DNA of 64,000 nucleotides from Ornithobacterium rhinotracheale DSM 15997 (GCF_000265465.1 NC_018016.1:625501-689500); one strand, 5' to 3'; counted from the first letter of the stretch, positions 34,079-43,654 are shown. Translations and numbers: made by a program. The notes: generated by a model from the letters alone, not told the origin.

Positions 34079-36733
34079 TTAAAATTTGTAAGCTACGCTA
34101 AAGTTCCATGTGCGACCGTACCCGAAGTAGCCTCTATTGGCTGTATTGATTCCTTTGTAAACTTCTTCTGGCTTAGTCTTATCTGTTACAGGAATTGCAT
34201 CTCTCAACTCAGAAATATAAGTAGTATCAAACAAGTTGTTTACATTTAATCTGAATTGAAGTTTTTGCTTAGTTGTAATTGGTTGCTCGTAAGAAACACC
34301 TAAGTCAAACAAATTGTAAGATGGCAATTTGATGTTATCTTTTGTTACTACATCAGCATACAAGTCGCTGTTGTATTTCCAATCTAGATCAAATCTCAAA
34401 CGCTTTGTAGCCTTTAGCACAGCCCCCAATCCTGCTTGGAATTGTGGAGAGTCTCCGACTTTACCTCCATCAATTTTGATTTCTTGTTCGCTTTTAAGTT
34501 TTAAATCTTGGTCATATGTTTTTCTAAGTGTGTTTCCTTTGTACACCCAGTTACCATATGATACAAATCCTTTAAAGCTCAATGGTCTTGAAACTTTTGC
34601 CAAGAAATCCAACTCCACCCCTTGGTGCAATTGCCCCGCTACTAAATCATTTACGAAGTCTGATTGTTGTGTTTTTCTATCAGTAAGGATTCTTGTAGTT
34701 ACTTTATCTTTCCAGTGCGTTCTATATAAGTTTAAGTTTAAGCTAAATGGTGCACTGCTGTATGAGTATCCAGCTTCTAACCCAAAGATTTTCTCATTAT
34801 TAGTAAGCGGATTCACTTCGTTTCCAAAGTTTAGATAAATGTTGTCGTGATATGGCTGGCGAGAGTAGTATCCCACATTTGCATACAAGTTGTTTTTTGG
34901 GTTAAGTTTAAAGTTGAAACCTGTTTTAACATTATACCCGTTATTGACTACTTTTTCAGATTTTTGCTTGTCTTTTGCATACTGGTAGCGATCTTCTCTC
35001 TTATGGCTTTGTTTTGAAATAGCTCCTTGGAAGTAAGCCGATAAAAAGTTTGAGCTATATTCTAACTGACCGAATAATCCTCCGTATCTTATAGTTTCAT
35101 TGTAATCCCATGCCAATCTTTGATCTTCTGGGGCAAAGTCTGTAAGTGCTTTCCATGGCGTATGCGGGTATTCTTTTGTAATTAAGTTTGCTCCTGCCAC
35201 TCTTTTTGGATCTGAATCTTTATAACCTTTTAATCCGAAGAAATCTGTAATTTGTCTAAAGTGTGTTCCTGTGTAAGATCTTAAATCAAATCCTAAATTC
35301 AAAGTCCAATGGTCGCTAAGTTTATTTTCGAAATTAGAAACCATTCCATACCATTGGTGATTGTTTACGCTAGCTCTTATTAAGTAACCTTTTTTATAAC
35401 CACCAATTCCATTAGGCACATTAAAGTTTGCTCTATACGCTTTATTTAAATCTAATTGTCCGTCTGGCGTTAAGTCAGCCCCATTGATGGATCCAGTTGA
35501 GCCCCCACGCCCCCAAGATGCGTATAATACGGTAGATAAAGAGGCGTTTTCTGTCATTTTCCAATCCCAGTTTAAGTTAGCAATTGGCTTATGGTAGTAG
35601 TTTGTTCTAGTAGAATATGGGGTTCCTTTGTTTTCTGCTAAGTTTGCATTCAAATCTCTATTTAAGTACCCCCAGTTGCTGTTGTATCTTTTTCCATACT
35701 TTAAGAAAGTAGCAATGGTATTTGATGCCGCTTGATCGTGCCATTGAGGGGCTCCTGTAATCAAGAAGTTTAAGTTATGCTTCTCGTTAGGCTGCCAACC
35801 AAATGACAAGAAGTAAGTTTGCCCGCGTCCTGCAGTTTGGTCGTTGTAGCCATTTCCTTGCCAGTAGGTGAACAATGCACTCACCCCAAAGTTTTTCACC
35901 ATACCAGTGCTGTATCCCACGGTAGATTTAGCAAATCCGTTGTTACCAGCAGTAAATCTAAGCAAACCACCTGGACGCATATCGGTAGCTCTGGTTACAA
36001 TGTTTACAGTTCCCCCTACCGATGAAATTGCTAATTTAGAAGAACCTAGACCACGCTGAATTTGAATTGCATTGGCAATATCGCTCATACCAGCCCAGTT
36101 GCTCCAATAGACTTTACCATCTTCCATTCCGTTGATTGGTTGCCCGTTCAATAAGTAAGCGGTATTGTCTTGTTTAAATCCACGAACATTAATTCTAGAA
36201 TCACCATATCCGCTTGCTTGTCCAGCAATTTGCACAGATGGTGTATTTTTCATCAATTCTGGGAAATCACCATTTCCAGCTTTTTGCTCAATATCTGCCT
36301 TGGTAATATTAGATACGGCAACTGGCGTTTGTCTATCTTTTACCAAATCGATGATACCAGAACCCACGATTACCACTTCGTCTAGCCCTACGCTCTCGCC
36401 TCCTAGCTGAACATTCAAATGCTTAACTTTTCCGCTAGCAAAACGAACGCCTTTGATTACCTTTTCTGGAAACATTGCATCGTCTACAATCACGGTGTAA
36501 GTTCCTGTAGAGAGCATATTTGGAGCCGAAAACTGACCTTGCTCATTGGTTTCTGTAACATACACGGTACCATTGGCATCGTATACGACTTTCACCACGG
36601 CACCCGCTACTGGGTAATTGTTTGAGTCGGTAACTTCTCCTTTTAATTGTGCATTTCCTTGCTGAGCAAAAGCCTCTGCCGAGCACATGATCGTAAAAGC
36701 AACAATCGCTTTTGTACTAAAATTAAATTTCAT
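34079..36733 (-). CDS. TonB-dependent outer-membrane receptor
   Basis: The 884-residue protein has a signal peptide (about 1-23), a carboxypeptidase-regulatory-like domain (about 27-112: LKGEVTDSNNYPVAGAVVKV), a plug (about 140-250: TPVAVSNITKADIEQ, NVRGFKQDNTAYLLNGQPIN) and a 22-strand barrel ending in WNFSVAYKF. It lacks the long N-terminus and the SusD partner of SusC proteins, so a siderophore, metal or vitamin is more likely than a polysaccharide; this is not proven. The best upstream box is TAACTTTA (36797-36790). It is monocistronic with a terminator. Energy would come from TonB with ExbB/ExbD, for example those at 30.3-32.7 kb. Confidence 0.9.
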   Translation of the reverse strand: MKFNFSTKAIVAFTIMCSAEAFAQQGNAQLKGEVTDSNNYPVAGAVVKVVYDANGTVYVTETNEQGQFSAPNMLSTGTYTVIVDDAMFPEKVIKGVRFASGKVKHLNVQLGGESVGLDEVVIVGSGIIDLVKDRQTPVAVSNITKADIEQKAGNGDFPELMKNTPSVQIAGQASGYGDSRINVRGFKQDNTAYLLNGQPINGMEDGKVYWSNWAGMSDIANAIQIQRGLGSSKLAISSVGGTVNIVTRATDMRPGGLLRFTAGNNGFAKSTVGYSTGMVKNFGVSALFTYWQGNGYNDQTAGRGQTYFLSFGWQPNEKHNLNFLITGAPQWHDQAASNTIATFLKYGKRYNSNWGYLNRDLNANLAENKGTPYSTRTNYYHKPIANLNWDWKMTENASLSTVLYASWGRGGSTGSINGADLTPDGQLDLNKAYRANFNVPNGIGGYKKGYLIRASVNNHQWYGMVSNFENKLSDHWTLNLGFDLRSYTGTHFRQITDFFGLKGYKDSDPKRVAGANLITKEYPHTPWKALTDFAPEDQRLAWDYNETIRYGGLFGQLEYSSNFLSAYFQGAISKQSHKREDRYQYAKDKQKSEKVVNNGYNVKTGFNFKLNPKNNLYANVGYYSRQPYHDNIYLNFGNEVNPLTNNEKIFGLEAGYSYSSAPFSLNLNLYRTHWKDKVTTRILTDRKTQQSDFVNDLVAGQLHQGVELDFLAKVSRPLSFKGFVSYGNWVYKGNTLRKTYDQDLKLKSEQEIKIDGGKVGDSPQFQAGLGAVLKATKRLRFDLDWKYNSDLYADVVTKDNIKLPSYNLFDLGVSYEQPITTKQKLQFRLNVNNLFDTTYISELRDAIPVTDKTKPEEVYKGINTANRGYFGYGRTWNFSVAYKF

Positions 36734-37100
36734 GTCTTGTCATTTAGTTTTTGCAAATTTGAACGGAATATTAATTTCTAATGTAAAATTAAAGTTATCA
36801 TTTGGTGACAATTCTCACTTTTATCAAAAGAAACAAGCCTACCGAAAACCTCCACTTTTGGTTTACAACATTTTAGGAGGGCAAAAATTAAAAATTCCAT
36901 TTTTTAATGATTTTTCGCTGGACTAAATTTAGAATTATTAAAAATAACAAAACACGCCTTTAAACCTCATACCACAAGATTCAAATCAAACTAAATTTCA
37001 GCGTTTTAAAAATATTTTATAGCATAAAAATGTAAAGTTGCTTTATGAATCGTAGAGAATATTTATTTTTGTAAAAAAATTATAGTAATTAAGATTTTAT
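36734..37100. other. Divergent intergenic region TonB receptor-yebC
   Basis: The 367-base gap holds a likely -7 box for the receptor on the minus strand (TAACTTTA, 36797-36790, 7 of 8), a weak hairpin near 36840-36861 and the yebC promoter at 37038-37071. No operator such as a Fur box was clear. The short ORF on the plus strand (36687-36926) starts inside the receptor gene and is not convincing. Confidence 0.5.
37038..37071 (+). promoter_or_regulatory. Promoter of yebC
   Basis: TTG (37038-37040), 23-base spacer, TATTTTTG (37064-37071), about 30 bases before the ATG. Confidence 0.6.
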
Positions 37101-37847
37101 ATGGGACGCGCATTTGAATATAGAAAAGCAGCCAAATTCGCTCGTTGGGACCGAATGGCAAAACAGTTTTCAAGAATAGGAAAAGAAATCGCAATGGCGG
37201 TGAAAGATGGAGGTCCAGATCCAGACACAAACCACGCACTACGCCGTGCGATCCAGAACGCCAAGGGGGTGAACATGCCTAAGGAAAATGTGGAAAGAGC
37301 CATCAAAAAAGCGAGCGGTGCAGATGCCGAGGTGTATGATGAAATCACATTTGAAGGATATGCCCCTCACGGAATTGGGATTTTTGTGGAGTGCACTACC
37401 AACAACAATAATAGAACGGTAGCCAATGTGCGTGCAATATTTAATAAAGTAGGCGGAAACTTAGGCAAAAACGGCGAATTGGCTTTTATGTTTGATAGAA
37501 AAGGGGTTTTCACTATCGAGAAAAGCGAAATTAAAATAGACCTAGAGGAACTTGAGCTTGAATTAATCGATGCGGGTGCAGATGAGTTTGAGCAAGATGG
37601 CGATGTACTTTTCATCTACTCTGAGTTTGAAAACTTCGGGAAACTTTCTCATAAATTAGACGAAATGGGCATTGAGGTGAAAAACGCAGAAGTGAAACGA
37701 ATTGCGAATACTACCAAATCGCTCGGCTTGGAAGAAACCAAAGAGATTCTTGACATTATCGATCGTTTTGAGCAAGATGATGATGTGCAGAATGTTTACT
37801 CTACTTTAAAAATTTCGCCAGAAATGCAAGAAAGCCTAGAGGAATAA
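37101..37847 (+). CDS. yebC: YebC/PmpR-family protein
   Basis: The 248-residue protein begins MGRAFEYRKAAKFARWDRMA and has NMPKENVERAIKKASG and EGYAPHGIGIFVECTTNN, all YebC/PmpR signatures. The family was described as transcriptional regulators and more recently linked to translation of proline-rich stretches. The start at 37101 matches the conserved N-terminus. It is monocistronic with its own promoter and a long bidirectional terminator. Confidence 0.93.
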   Translation: MGRAFEYRKAAKFARWDRMAKQFSRIGKEIAMAVKDGGPDPDTNHALRRAIQNAKGVNMPKENVERAIKKASGADAEVYDEITFEGYAPHGIGIFVECTTNNNNRTVANVRAIFNKVGGNLGKNGELAFMFDRKGVFTIEKSEIKIDLEELELELIDAGADEFEQDGDVLFIYSEFENFGKLSHKLDEMGIEVKNAEVKRIANTTKSLGLEETKEILDIIDRFEQDDDVQNVYSTLKISPEMQESLEE

Positions 37848-37879
37848 AATAGTTGAAAAATATATTTTTCGCACTTTTT

Positions 37880-37924
37880 AATCCGTTCAGTCGAGGTTTT
37901 TAGAAACCTCGACTGAACGGATTT
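37880..37924. terminator. 20-bp hairpin terminator between yebC and DUF3078 gene
   Basis: A perfect 20-bp stem (37880-37899 with 37904-37923) and a 4-base loop, between convergent genes. T-rich sequence follows on the plus strand. Confidence 0.85.
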
Positions 37925-37956
37925 CTCTTTATGTACATTTTTTCTTCAGCCTTTAA

Positions 37957-38889
37957 TTATAAATCAAATTTAAAACCTACCCCAAAATGCTCTCTCAACT
38001 GGAACCCGCTGTGCACATCGTCATCATAAACGGCTTGCACCATCAAGTTGGTAGTAAGCAATTTATTGATTTTAAAATTTACATTCATTCGGTAATCCAT
38101 GTCGATGTTGGTGGGATTGTCTAAATAATCGGAATATAGCGAAAGCCTATTTTCCATTTCTACATTTTTTAGCACTTTGTATTTAGAGTAGATGGAGGCG
38201 TATAATCCTAATCTGAGATTGAGATTCTCTCCCGCTTCTACCCCAAAGATTTCATGCTCTTGATTGTTTACAAATCCTTTGTTTCTGCTTTTATATTCAT
38301 ACACTTCTCCGCTCACATAAGTTGCCTTCAAAGAAGCGGGTGCTAGGTTGAGCACTAAATTGTCGTTTTTTCGCCACATGACACCAGGTCCTGTGTTGAT
38401 GTAAAGCGGAGCCAAGAAACCTGATAGACGATAATTATTGTCTGGGTCTCTTGCATAATCGTACGAATTGGTGAGCTGGGTTTGCAGATTCAAAAAATAG
38501 GAATACGAGAAATTATTACTTACTTTTTTCCCCAAGATGGAGTTAAAAAGAATTTGATCCGAGGATTTTCTAAAATCTTGCTCATAGTTTTTATTTAGCC
38601 CATAGAGGACATCGAAACTTGATTCCCAGACCATTTGCTGATTCTGAAACTTGAGTCGCTGAGAAATTTTCCCGAAGATTTCTAGTTTTCCTAAGTTTCC
38701 GCCCACCCAATTTTCATAATGGTGTTGCCCAAAATTTACCTGAAGGTTCCCAGAGCGAGTCCATCTACGCTCTTCGATTTTTTTTAGATTAAATTCTATT
38801 TTTTTTATTTCACGAGCCACATCTTTCACCTGTGCCATAATGAGGACGGGAACCACCAAAAGTATGAATGATATTCTGACTCTGAACAT
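37957..38889 (-). CDS. DUF3078 outer-membrane beta-barrel protein, copy 1
   Basis: The 310-residue protein has a signal peptide (about 1-20) and matches its upstream neighbour at 38983-39927 over the whole length: both have (F/Y)-NWV-GG, DFRK(S/T)(S/D)D, YSYF-N-(Q/K)TQ(L/F), GVEAGE and a C-terminal YDD...GFQ-RE-FG(V/L)GF-(F/N). This is the DUF3078 pattern of Bacteroidota outer-membrane proteins of unknown function. An N-terminal coiled segment (about 20-42: REIKKIEFNLKKIEERRW) is not present in the neighbour. A -7 box (TACTTTTG) is at 38924-38917. The pair comes from tandem duplication. Confidence 0.82.
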   Translation of the reverse strand: MFRVRISFILLVVPVLIMAQVKDVAREIKKIEFNLKKIEERRWTRSGNLQVNFGQHHYENWVGGNLGKLEIFGKISQRLKFQNQQMVWESSFDVLYGLNKNYEQDFRKSSDQILFNSILGKKVSNNFSYSYFLNLQTQLTNSYDYARDPDNNYRLSGFLAPLYINTGPGVMWRKNDNLVLNLAPASLKATYVSGEVYEYKSRNKGFVNNQEHEIFGVEAGENLNLRLGLYASIYSKYKVLKNVEMENRLSLYSDYLDNPTNIDMDYRMNVNFKINKLLTTNLMVQAVYDDDVHSGFQLREHFGVGFKFDL

Positions 38890-38916
38890 TTCTAAATAAA
38901 AACAAGCTTTCTCTCA

Positions 38917-38924
38917 CAAAAGTA
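38917..38924 (-). promoter_or_regulatory. -7 box of DUF3078 copy 1
   Basis: TACTTTTG on the minus strand, 27 bases before the start codon at 38889 and just after the terminator of copy 2. Confidence 0.5.
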
Positions 38925-38930
38925 ATGAAT

Positions 38931-38963
38931 AAAAAAAAGGCTAAACTCAAGGTTTAGCCTTTT
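38931..38963 (-). terminator. Terminator after DUF3078 copy 2
   Basis: AAAGGCTAAAC (38936-38946) pairs with GTTTAGCCTTT (38952-38962); on the minus strand a run of eight U residues follows. This makes the two DUF3078 genes separate transcription units. Confidence 0.85.
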
Positions 38964-38982
38964 AACAATTTTTTAATTGGTT

Positions 38983-39927
38983 CTAGAAATTAAGATTAAA
39001 TCCTAATCCAAACACTTCTCTCACTTGGAATCCTTTGAATGCGTTGTCATCATAAATCGTTTGCAAAGTAAGGTTTGTGCTCAAATACTTATTAATCTTC
39101 ATCACAAGATTCATTGTGTAATCTAAATCTATGTTTTGAGGATTGTCTAGGTAGTTTGCATAAAATGCTAGAATGTTTTCCATGCTCACATTTTCCATCA
39201 GCTTCACTTTATAGTAGCCAGAAGCATACAAACCGAGCTCGTATCTTGTGCTCTCTCCTGCCTCGACACCAAAGGTTTTCACATCTTTAGACGAATTGTA
39301 TTTTTTGCCGTCCCAAGTGTAAACCTCTCCAGACAACACGGTGAGTTTAGAAGTAAGTGGTGCAAAGTTTAATTTAAAGTTATCACTTCTTTTATACATC
39401 AACCCCGGACCAAAGGTTAAATATGCTGGTTTCATAAAGCCAGAAGTAGGATAATCCTCATAAGTTTTACCCCCTGTGAGTTGAGAATTTTTCACGCTGT
39501 AATCATACCCATCTGTAAACTGAGTTTTGAAGTTGGCAAAGAATGAATAACTCCAATACCCAAAAGCTCTTCTACCTACCAGTGAATTGATTTCTAACCT
39601 ATCATCGGTTTTTCTAAATTCTTGCCCTTGATTTTTGGACAAACCATAAGCCAAAATAAATTTATTATCCCATGTCCATGGACCGTTTTTGTAATTAACG
39701 TCGTAGTTAATGCTAGCATTACCAGCTACGTTATTGGTTCCTCCAGCAACCCAATTAGAAAACGCCGACTGATTGAATAAAAAAGAGAATGTACCTCCTT
39801 TTTTCCAGCCATCGATCGTATCATTGTGCTGAATAGCGGTTTTGTTTAACTCGCTGTTTACTTTGTCTAGCTGAGCCATCGCCATGCTAGAAAGTAAAAT
39901 CCCTGATAATAATAGTAACTTTCTCAT
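38983..39927 (-). CDS. DUF3078 outer-membrane beta-barrel protein, copy 2
   Basis: The 314-residue protein has a signal peptide (about 1-18, SSMAMAQ) and the DUF3078 features GWKKGGTFSFLFNQSAFSNW, FRKTDDRLEINSLVG and a C-terminal aromatic strand (FGLGFNLNF). It should be an outer-membrane barrel. It has a perfect promoter (39951-39980) and its own terminator, so it is expressed independently from its paralogue. The function is not known. Confidence 0.85.
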   Translation of the reverse strand: MRKLLLLSGILLSSMAMAQLDKVNSELNKTAIQHNDTIDGWKKGGTFSFLFNQSAFSNWVAGGTNNVAGNASINYDVNYKNGPWTWDNKFILAYGLSKNQGQEFRKTDDRLEINSLVGRRAFGYWSYSFFANFKTQFTDGYDYSVKNSQLTGGKTYEDYPTSGFMKPAYLTFGPGLMYKRSDNFKLNFAPLTSKLTVLSGEVYTWDGKKYNSSKDVKTFGVEAGESTRYELGLYASGYYKVKLMENVSMENILAFYANYLDNPQNIDLDYTMNLVMKINKYLSTNLTLQTIYDDNAFKGFQVREVFGLGFNLNF

Positions 39928-39950
39928 ACGAAGATTTTTATATGATATAA

Positions 39951-39980
39951 CAAAGTTATTCCTTTCACAGAATACTACAA
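39951..39980 (-). promoter_or_regulatory. Promoter of DUF3078 copy 2 (TTG-N19-TAACTTTG)
   Basis: On the minus strand TTG (39980-39978), 19-base spacer, TAACTTTG (39958-39951): a perfect match to the phylum consensus, 24 bases before the ATG. Confidence 0.8.
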
Positions 39981-39989
39981 CAATTTATT

Positions 39990-41000
39990 TTAAAATTTAA
40001 CAAATTTATCGCACCATTTAAGCAACAAATCTACAAACACCTGACTATCGTTCAGGCACGGAATGTAGTGAAACTCCTCGCCCCCAGCTTCCAAAAATTC
40101 TTCTTTTCCCTCCATGGCAATTTCCTCTAGAGTTTCTAAACAATCGGAAACAAAGGCTGGCGCCACAACAGCAATTTTCTTCACGCCTTTGGCAGGAAAT
40201 CCTTCCAAAGTGGCATCGGTGTAAGGCTGCAACCACGGATCGTTGCCCAATCTTGATTGAAACGACTGCATTACTTGTTTTTTGTCTAAACCTAACGCCT
40301 CGCGTGTAAGTTCAGTTGTTTTATAACATTGGTGGCGGTAGCAAGTTGCATGCGAGGGATTATCTTCTTTAAAGCAACATTTCCCGATTTGGCAAGTATT
40401 TGTTTTATCGGTTTTATGGATATGCCTTTCTGGGATTCCGTGGTATGAAAACAATAATTTATCAAACTCCGCAGGCAATTCTCCTTTGATACTTTCAGCC
40501 AATGCCGAAATATAATCTGCATCGTTATAAAATGGCTCTTGAAAAGTGAGCTTCATTTCTGGAAAATATTTCCTTTGCACTTCCTCTGTTTTTTCCACCA
40601 CCGTTTCTGTGGTGCTCATGGCATATTGCGGATACAACGGTATCACAAACACCTCATCGCAGCCCTGTGCCTTTAATTCCTCCAAGCCTTTTTTGATAGA
40701 TGGATTCCCGTAACGCATTCCAATGGCTATGGGATAATCTGCTTTTTCCTGCATTTTTTGCTGCAAACGCTCGGTGAGCACAATGAGCGGAGAACCTTCT
40801 TTCCACCAGATTTTGCGATAGGCTTCTGCCGATTTTTTAGGTCTAAATGGCAAAATAAATAGATGCAGAATGATGTTTCTTACAAACCAAACATCTATCA
40901 CCTTTGGGTCTGATAAAAATTCGCGTAAATATCTCCTAACATCCGAAGTTTTTGTAGAGTCTGGCGACCCTAAATTTATAAGTAATACTCCTTTCTTCAT
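39990..41000 (-). CDS. hemH: Ferrochelatase
   Basis: The 336-residue enzyme inserts Fe2+ into protoporphyrin IX. GVLLINLGSPDS at the start, FSYHGIPERH near 193 (active-site His) and SFQSRLGNDPWLQPYT near 252 are family signatures. A cysteine-rich stretch after the active-site His (CQIGKCC, then two more Cys within 25 residues) could bind an Fe-S cluster, as in some bacterial ferrochelatases. The mRNA is predicted leaderless: the -7 box is 5 bases before the ATG. hemL is in the window, too, but 19 kb away. Confidence 0.94.
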   Translation of the reverse strand: MKKGVLLINLGSPDSTKTSDVRRYLREFLSDPKVIDVWFVRNIILHLFILPFRPKKSAEAYRKIWWKEGSPLIVLTERLQQKMQEKADYPIAIGMRYGNPSIKKGLEELKAQGCDEVFVIPLYPQYAMSTTETVVEKTEEVQRKYFPEMKLTFQEPFYNDADYISALAESIKGELPAEFDKLLFSYHGIPERHIHKTDKTNTCQIGKCCFKEDNPSHATCYRHQCYKTTELTREALGLDKKQVMQSFQSRLGNDPWLQPYTDATLEGFPAKGVKKIAVVAPAFVSDCLETLEEIAMEGKEEFLEAGGEEFHYIPCLNDSQVFVDLLLKWCDKFVKF

Positions 41001-41005
41001 CGGTG

Positions 41006-41013
41006 CAAAAATA
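41006..41013 (-). promoter_or_regulatory. -7 box of hemH, predicts a leaderless mRNA
   Basis: TATTTTTG on the minus strand, separated from the ATG at 41000-40998 by 5 bases. Confidence 0.55.
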
Positions 41014-41077
41014 ATGGCAATTACGCTTTAAACCTAATTTTATAATTAAACTTTTAGTTTCTCGGCTTAAAAATAAG

Positions 41078-41085
41078 TACATTTG
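41078..41085 (+). promoter_or_regulatory. -7 box of ruvB, predicts a leaderless mRNA
   Basis: TACATTTG, an exact match, separated from the ruvB ATG (41090) by 4 bases. Confidence 0.6.
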
Positions 41086-41089
41086 CCCT

Positions 41090-42115
41090 ATGTCTTATTT
41101 AAATCCAGAAGAGGAGTATTTCCCAAAAGAAGAGCTACAACAAGAGGAGTTTGTGCGTCCGCAAAGTTTCGGTGATTTTGCAGGGCAAGCACATATTTTA
41201 GACAATTTAGAAATCTTTGTCAAAGCGGCTAAAATGCGTCGCGAATCGCTCGACCATGTGCTTCTTCATGGACCTCCAGGTTTGGGAAAAACTACACTTG
41301 CACATATCATTGCCAATGAGCTTGGCGTAAACATCAAAGTCACCTCAGGACCTGTATTGGACAAGCCTGGGGATTTGGCAGGATTGCTCACCAATCTCGA
41401 GGAAAACGATGTTTTGTTTATCGATGAAATCCATCGTATGTCGCCCATCATCGAAGAATATTTATATTCCGCCATGGAAGACTACAAAATCGATATTTTG
41501 ATAGAATCTGGACCTAATGCTCGCTCTGTGGAAATTGGGCTAAACCCTTTTACTTTGATTGGCGCCACCACACGCTCGGGATTGCTCACGGCTCCACTTC
41601 GTGCGCGTTTTGGGATCAATTGCCGATTTGAATACTATAATGTAGAACTCTTGAGCTCCATCGTGGAAAGAAGTGCTCGCATTCTCGACACACCGATTGA
41701 CGAAGATGCCGCCATTGAAATCGCGGGCAGAAGCCGCGGCACGCCTCGTATCGCGAATGCCTTGCTTAGAAGAACAAGGGATTTTGCCCAAATTAAAGGC
41801 AATGGTAGAATTGATAAAAAAATGGCGCAATTCAGTTTATCGGCTTTGAAAGTGGATCAAAACGGCTTAGACGAAATGGACAACCGAATTTTGACGACTA
41901 TTATCGAGAAATTCAAAGGAGGCCCTGTGGGGCTCACCACCATCGCGACTGCCGTGGCAGAAAACGCAGGCACGATAGAAGAAGTGTATGAGCCTTTTTT
42001 AATCCAAGAAGGATACTTGATGCGCACTCCTCGCGGTCGAGAAGTTACGCAGAAGGCTTACGACCATTTGGGGCTCACCCGCCATGGCAAAGGCACTCAA
42101 ACTGAGCTTTTTTAG
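41090..42115 (+). CDS. ruvB: Holliday junction branch-migration helicase RuvB
   Basis: The 341-residue AAA+ motor acts with RuvA to move Holliday junctions. Walker [10 protein letters not shown] (near 61), Walker [10 protein letters not shown] (near 105), sensor 1 IGATTRSG and [20 protein letters not shown] (sensor 2/Arg finger region) are all present, and the C-terminal winged helix ends [15 protein letters not shown]. The length is normal. It is divergent from hemH with 89 bases between, and may be cotranscribed with the small membrane protein gene 40 bases downstream. Confidence 0.96.
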   Translation: MSYLNPEEEYFPKEELQQEEFVRPQSFGDFAGQAHILDNLEIFVKAAKMRRESLDHVLLHGPPGLGKTTLAHIIANELGVNIKVTSGPVLDKPGDLAGLLTNLEENDVLFIDEIHRMSPIIEEYLYSAMEDYKIDILIESGPNARSVEIGLNPFTLIGATTRSGLLTAPLRARFGINCRFEYYNVELLSSIVERSARILDTPIDEDAAIEIAGRSRGTPRIANALLRRTRDFAQIKGNGRIDKKMAQFSLSALKVDQNGLDEMDNRILTTIIEKFKGGPVGLTTIATAVAENAGTIEEVYEPFLIQEGYLMRTPRGREVTQKAYDHLGLTRHGKGTQTELF

Positions 42116-42155
42116 CCCCGTTAAATTAATAAAACAACATTTAATTTATTAAGCT

Positions 42156-42596
42156 ATGCTTGTAAAAAATCCATTTCACTTTATAAAGCACTGGTATTAT
42201 ACTGTTTGGGTAGATGCGATTGTGTTCTGCAAAAAGAAACATAACGACATTTATATTTTTCCTTTTTTAGGGCTATTTTTATGCGTATTTATGAACTGCT
42301 TATCGTTAAGCTTTATTCTATTAATTATACTCAATATCAATATAGCTCCTTATACGATAGGGATAGGAGATTTACACCTAACCCAAATTAAACAGATTAA
42401 TAAATTAATCCTGTTTGCTATTCCATTTTCTATTTTCTATTCAATTAATTATCTTATTATTTTCAGAATCAACAACTTAAATAAGTTGATTAAAAAATAC
42501 CCCCATTACAATGGTAAAGCATTTTTCATATACACCATTTTTTCTTCTATATCAATTTTGCTAATTATTGGGCTCATATATTTTGAAGTGATTTAG
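42156..42596 (+). CDS. Small hypothetical membrane protein
   Basis: The 146-residue protein has hydrophobic helices near 34-60, 83-101 and 123-143. The composition (Ile, Phe, Asn and Lys rich, low GC) differs from ruvB and suggests a lineage-specific gene. I do not recognise a family. It lies 40 bases after ruvB on the same strand with no terminator between. A bidirectional hairpin (42664) closes the unit. Confidence 0.65.
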   Translation: MLVKNPFHFIKHWYYTVWVDAIVFCKKKHNDIYIFPFLGLFLCVFMNCLSLSFILLIILNINIAPYTIGIGDLHLTQIKQINKLILFAIPFSIFYSINYLIIFRINNLNKLIKKYPHYNGKAFFIYTIFSSISILLIIGLIYFEVI

Positions 42597-42663
42597 ATGA
42601 ATAGTAAATGGAGAATCAACAACAATTCACCAATTTAGGTAAAAACTAAAACCTCAAAAAAAA

Positions 42664-42699
42664 AGAAAATCCGCTTTTCAATGAAAAGCGGATTTTTAA
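42664..42699. terminator. Bidirectional terminator upstream of the mdh stop
   Basis: AAATCCGCTTTTCA (42667-42680) pairs with TGAAAAGCGGATTT (42682-42695), with T-runs on both strands. It serves the small membrane protein gene (plus) and mdh (minus). Confidence 0.88.
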
Positions 42700-42727
42700 T
42701 TATGTAAAAACTAATTGATTAAATAAA

Positions 42728-43654
42728 TTAAGCGTCTAATGCTTTATTAACTTCTCTTACTTGCGCAACAGCAGCATCAAATTTAGCTCTTTCTTCTTCG
42801 TTTAGTTCAACCTCAACGATTTTTTCAACTCCGTTTTTACCAATGATTGCAGGCACACCAAAGCTGATGTCGTTTAAGCCATACTCTCCTTCTAATAACA
42901 ATGAACAAGGGAACATTTTCTTAGAATCTTGAGCGATAGCTCTCACCAATTCAGAAACTGCAGCACCTGGCGCATACCAAGCAGAAGTTCCTAAAAGTTT
43001 AGTAAGTGTAGCTCCTCCCACTCTTGTTTCTTGCTCTACGCTGCCTAATTGCTCTTTGCTCAAGAAAGTAGAAACTGGCACTCCGTTTCTTGTAGCCAAA
43101 CGAGTAAGTGGCAACATACCAGTATCACTGTGAGCACCGATCACCATACCATCTACATCAGAGATTGGGCAATCTAAAGCCTCTGCCAATCTGTATTTGA
43201 AACGAGCACTATCTAGTGCACCACCCATACCGATTACGCGGTTTTTAGGCAATCCAGTTGCTTTGTGCACAAGGTAAGCCATAGTATCCATTGGGTTTGA
43301 AACCACGATTACAATCACATTTGGAGAGTATTTTACTAATTGTTCTACTACTGATTTTACAATATTAGCATTTGTTCCGATTAATTCTTCGCGAGTCATT
43401 CCAGGTTTACGAGGAATACCAGAAGTAATCACGGCAACATCACTGCCTGCTGTCTTAGAATAATCGTTGGTAGAACCCACGATTTTAGTATCAAACAAAT
43501 TCAAAGAAGCTGTTTGCATTAAATCCATGGCTTTCCCTTCGGCATAGCCTTCTTTAATGTCAACCAACACTACTTCTGATGCGAAATTTTTAATAGCAAT
43601 GTACTCAGCACAACTTGCACCTACAGCACCTGCTCCTACTACGGTAACTTTCAT
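42728..43654 (-). CDS. mdh: Malate dehydrogenase
   Basis: The 308-residue NAD-dependent enzyme of the LDH/MDH superfamily. The Rossmann motif VVGAGAVGASCAEYIA is at 4-19, IPRKPGMTRE near 81 (substrate-binding Arg of the mobile loop, MDH type), SNPMDTMAYL and GAHSDTGMLPL (catalytic His region) follow. It oxidises malate to oxaloacetate in the TCA cycle; sucC, also in the window, belongs to the same cycle. The nearest upstream box is TACCTTTA (43696-43689), 7 of 8. Confidence 0.94.
   Translation of the reverse strand: MKVTVVGAGAVGASCAEYIAIKNFASEVVLVDIKEGYAEGKAMDLMQTASLNLFDTKIVGSTNDYSKTAGSDVAVITSGIPRKPGMTREELIGTNANIVKSVVEQLVKYSPNVIVIVVSNPMDTMAYLVHKATGLPKNRVIGMGGALDSARFKYRLAEALDCPISDVDGMVIGAHSDTGMLPLTRLATRNGVPVSTFLSKEQLGSVEQETRVGGATLTKLLGTSAWYAPGAAVSELVRAIAQDSKKMFPCSLLLEGEYGLNDISFGVPAIIGKNGVEKIVEVELNEEERAKFDAAVAQVREVNKALDA

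Noticed and set aside
36687-36926. 79-codon plus-strand ORF upstream of yebC
   Set aside because: Starts in the antisense strand of the receptor signal peptide; low-complexity composition and no promoter.
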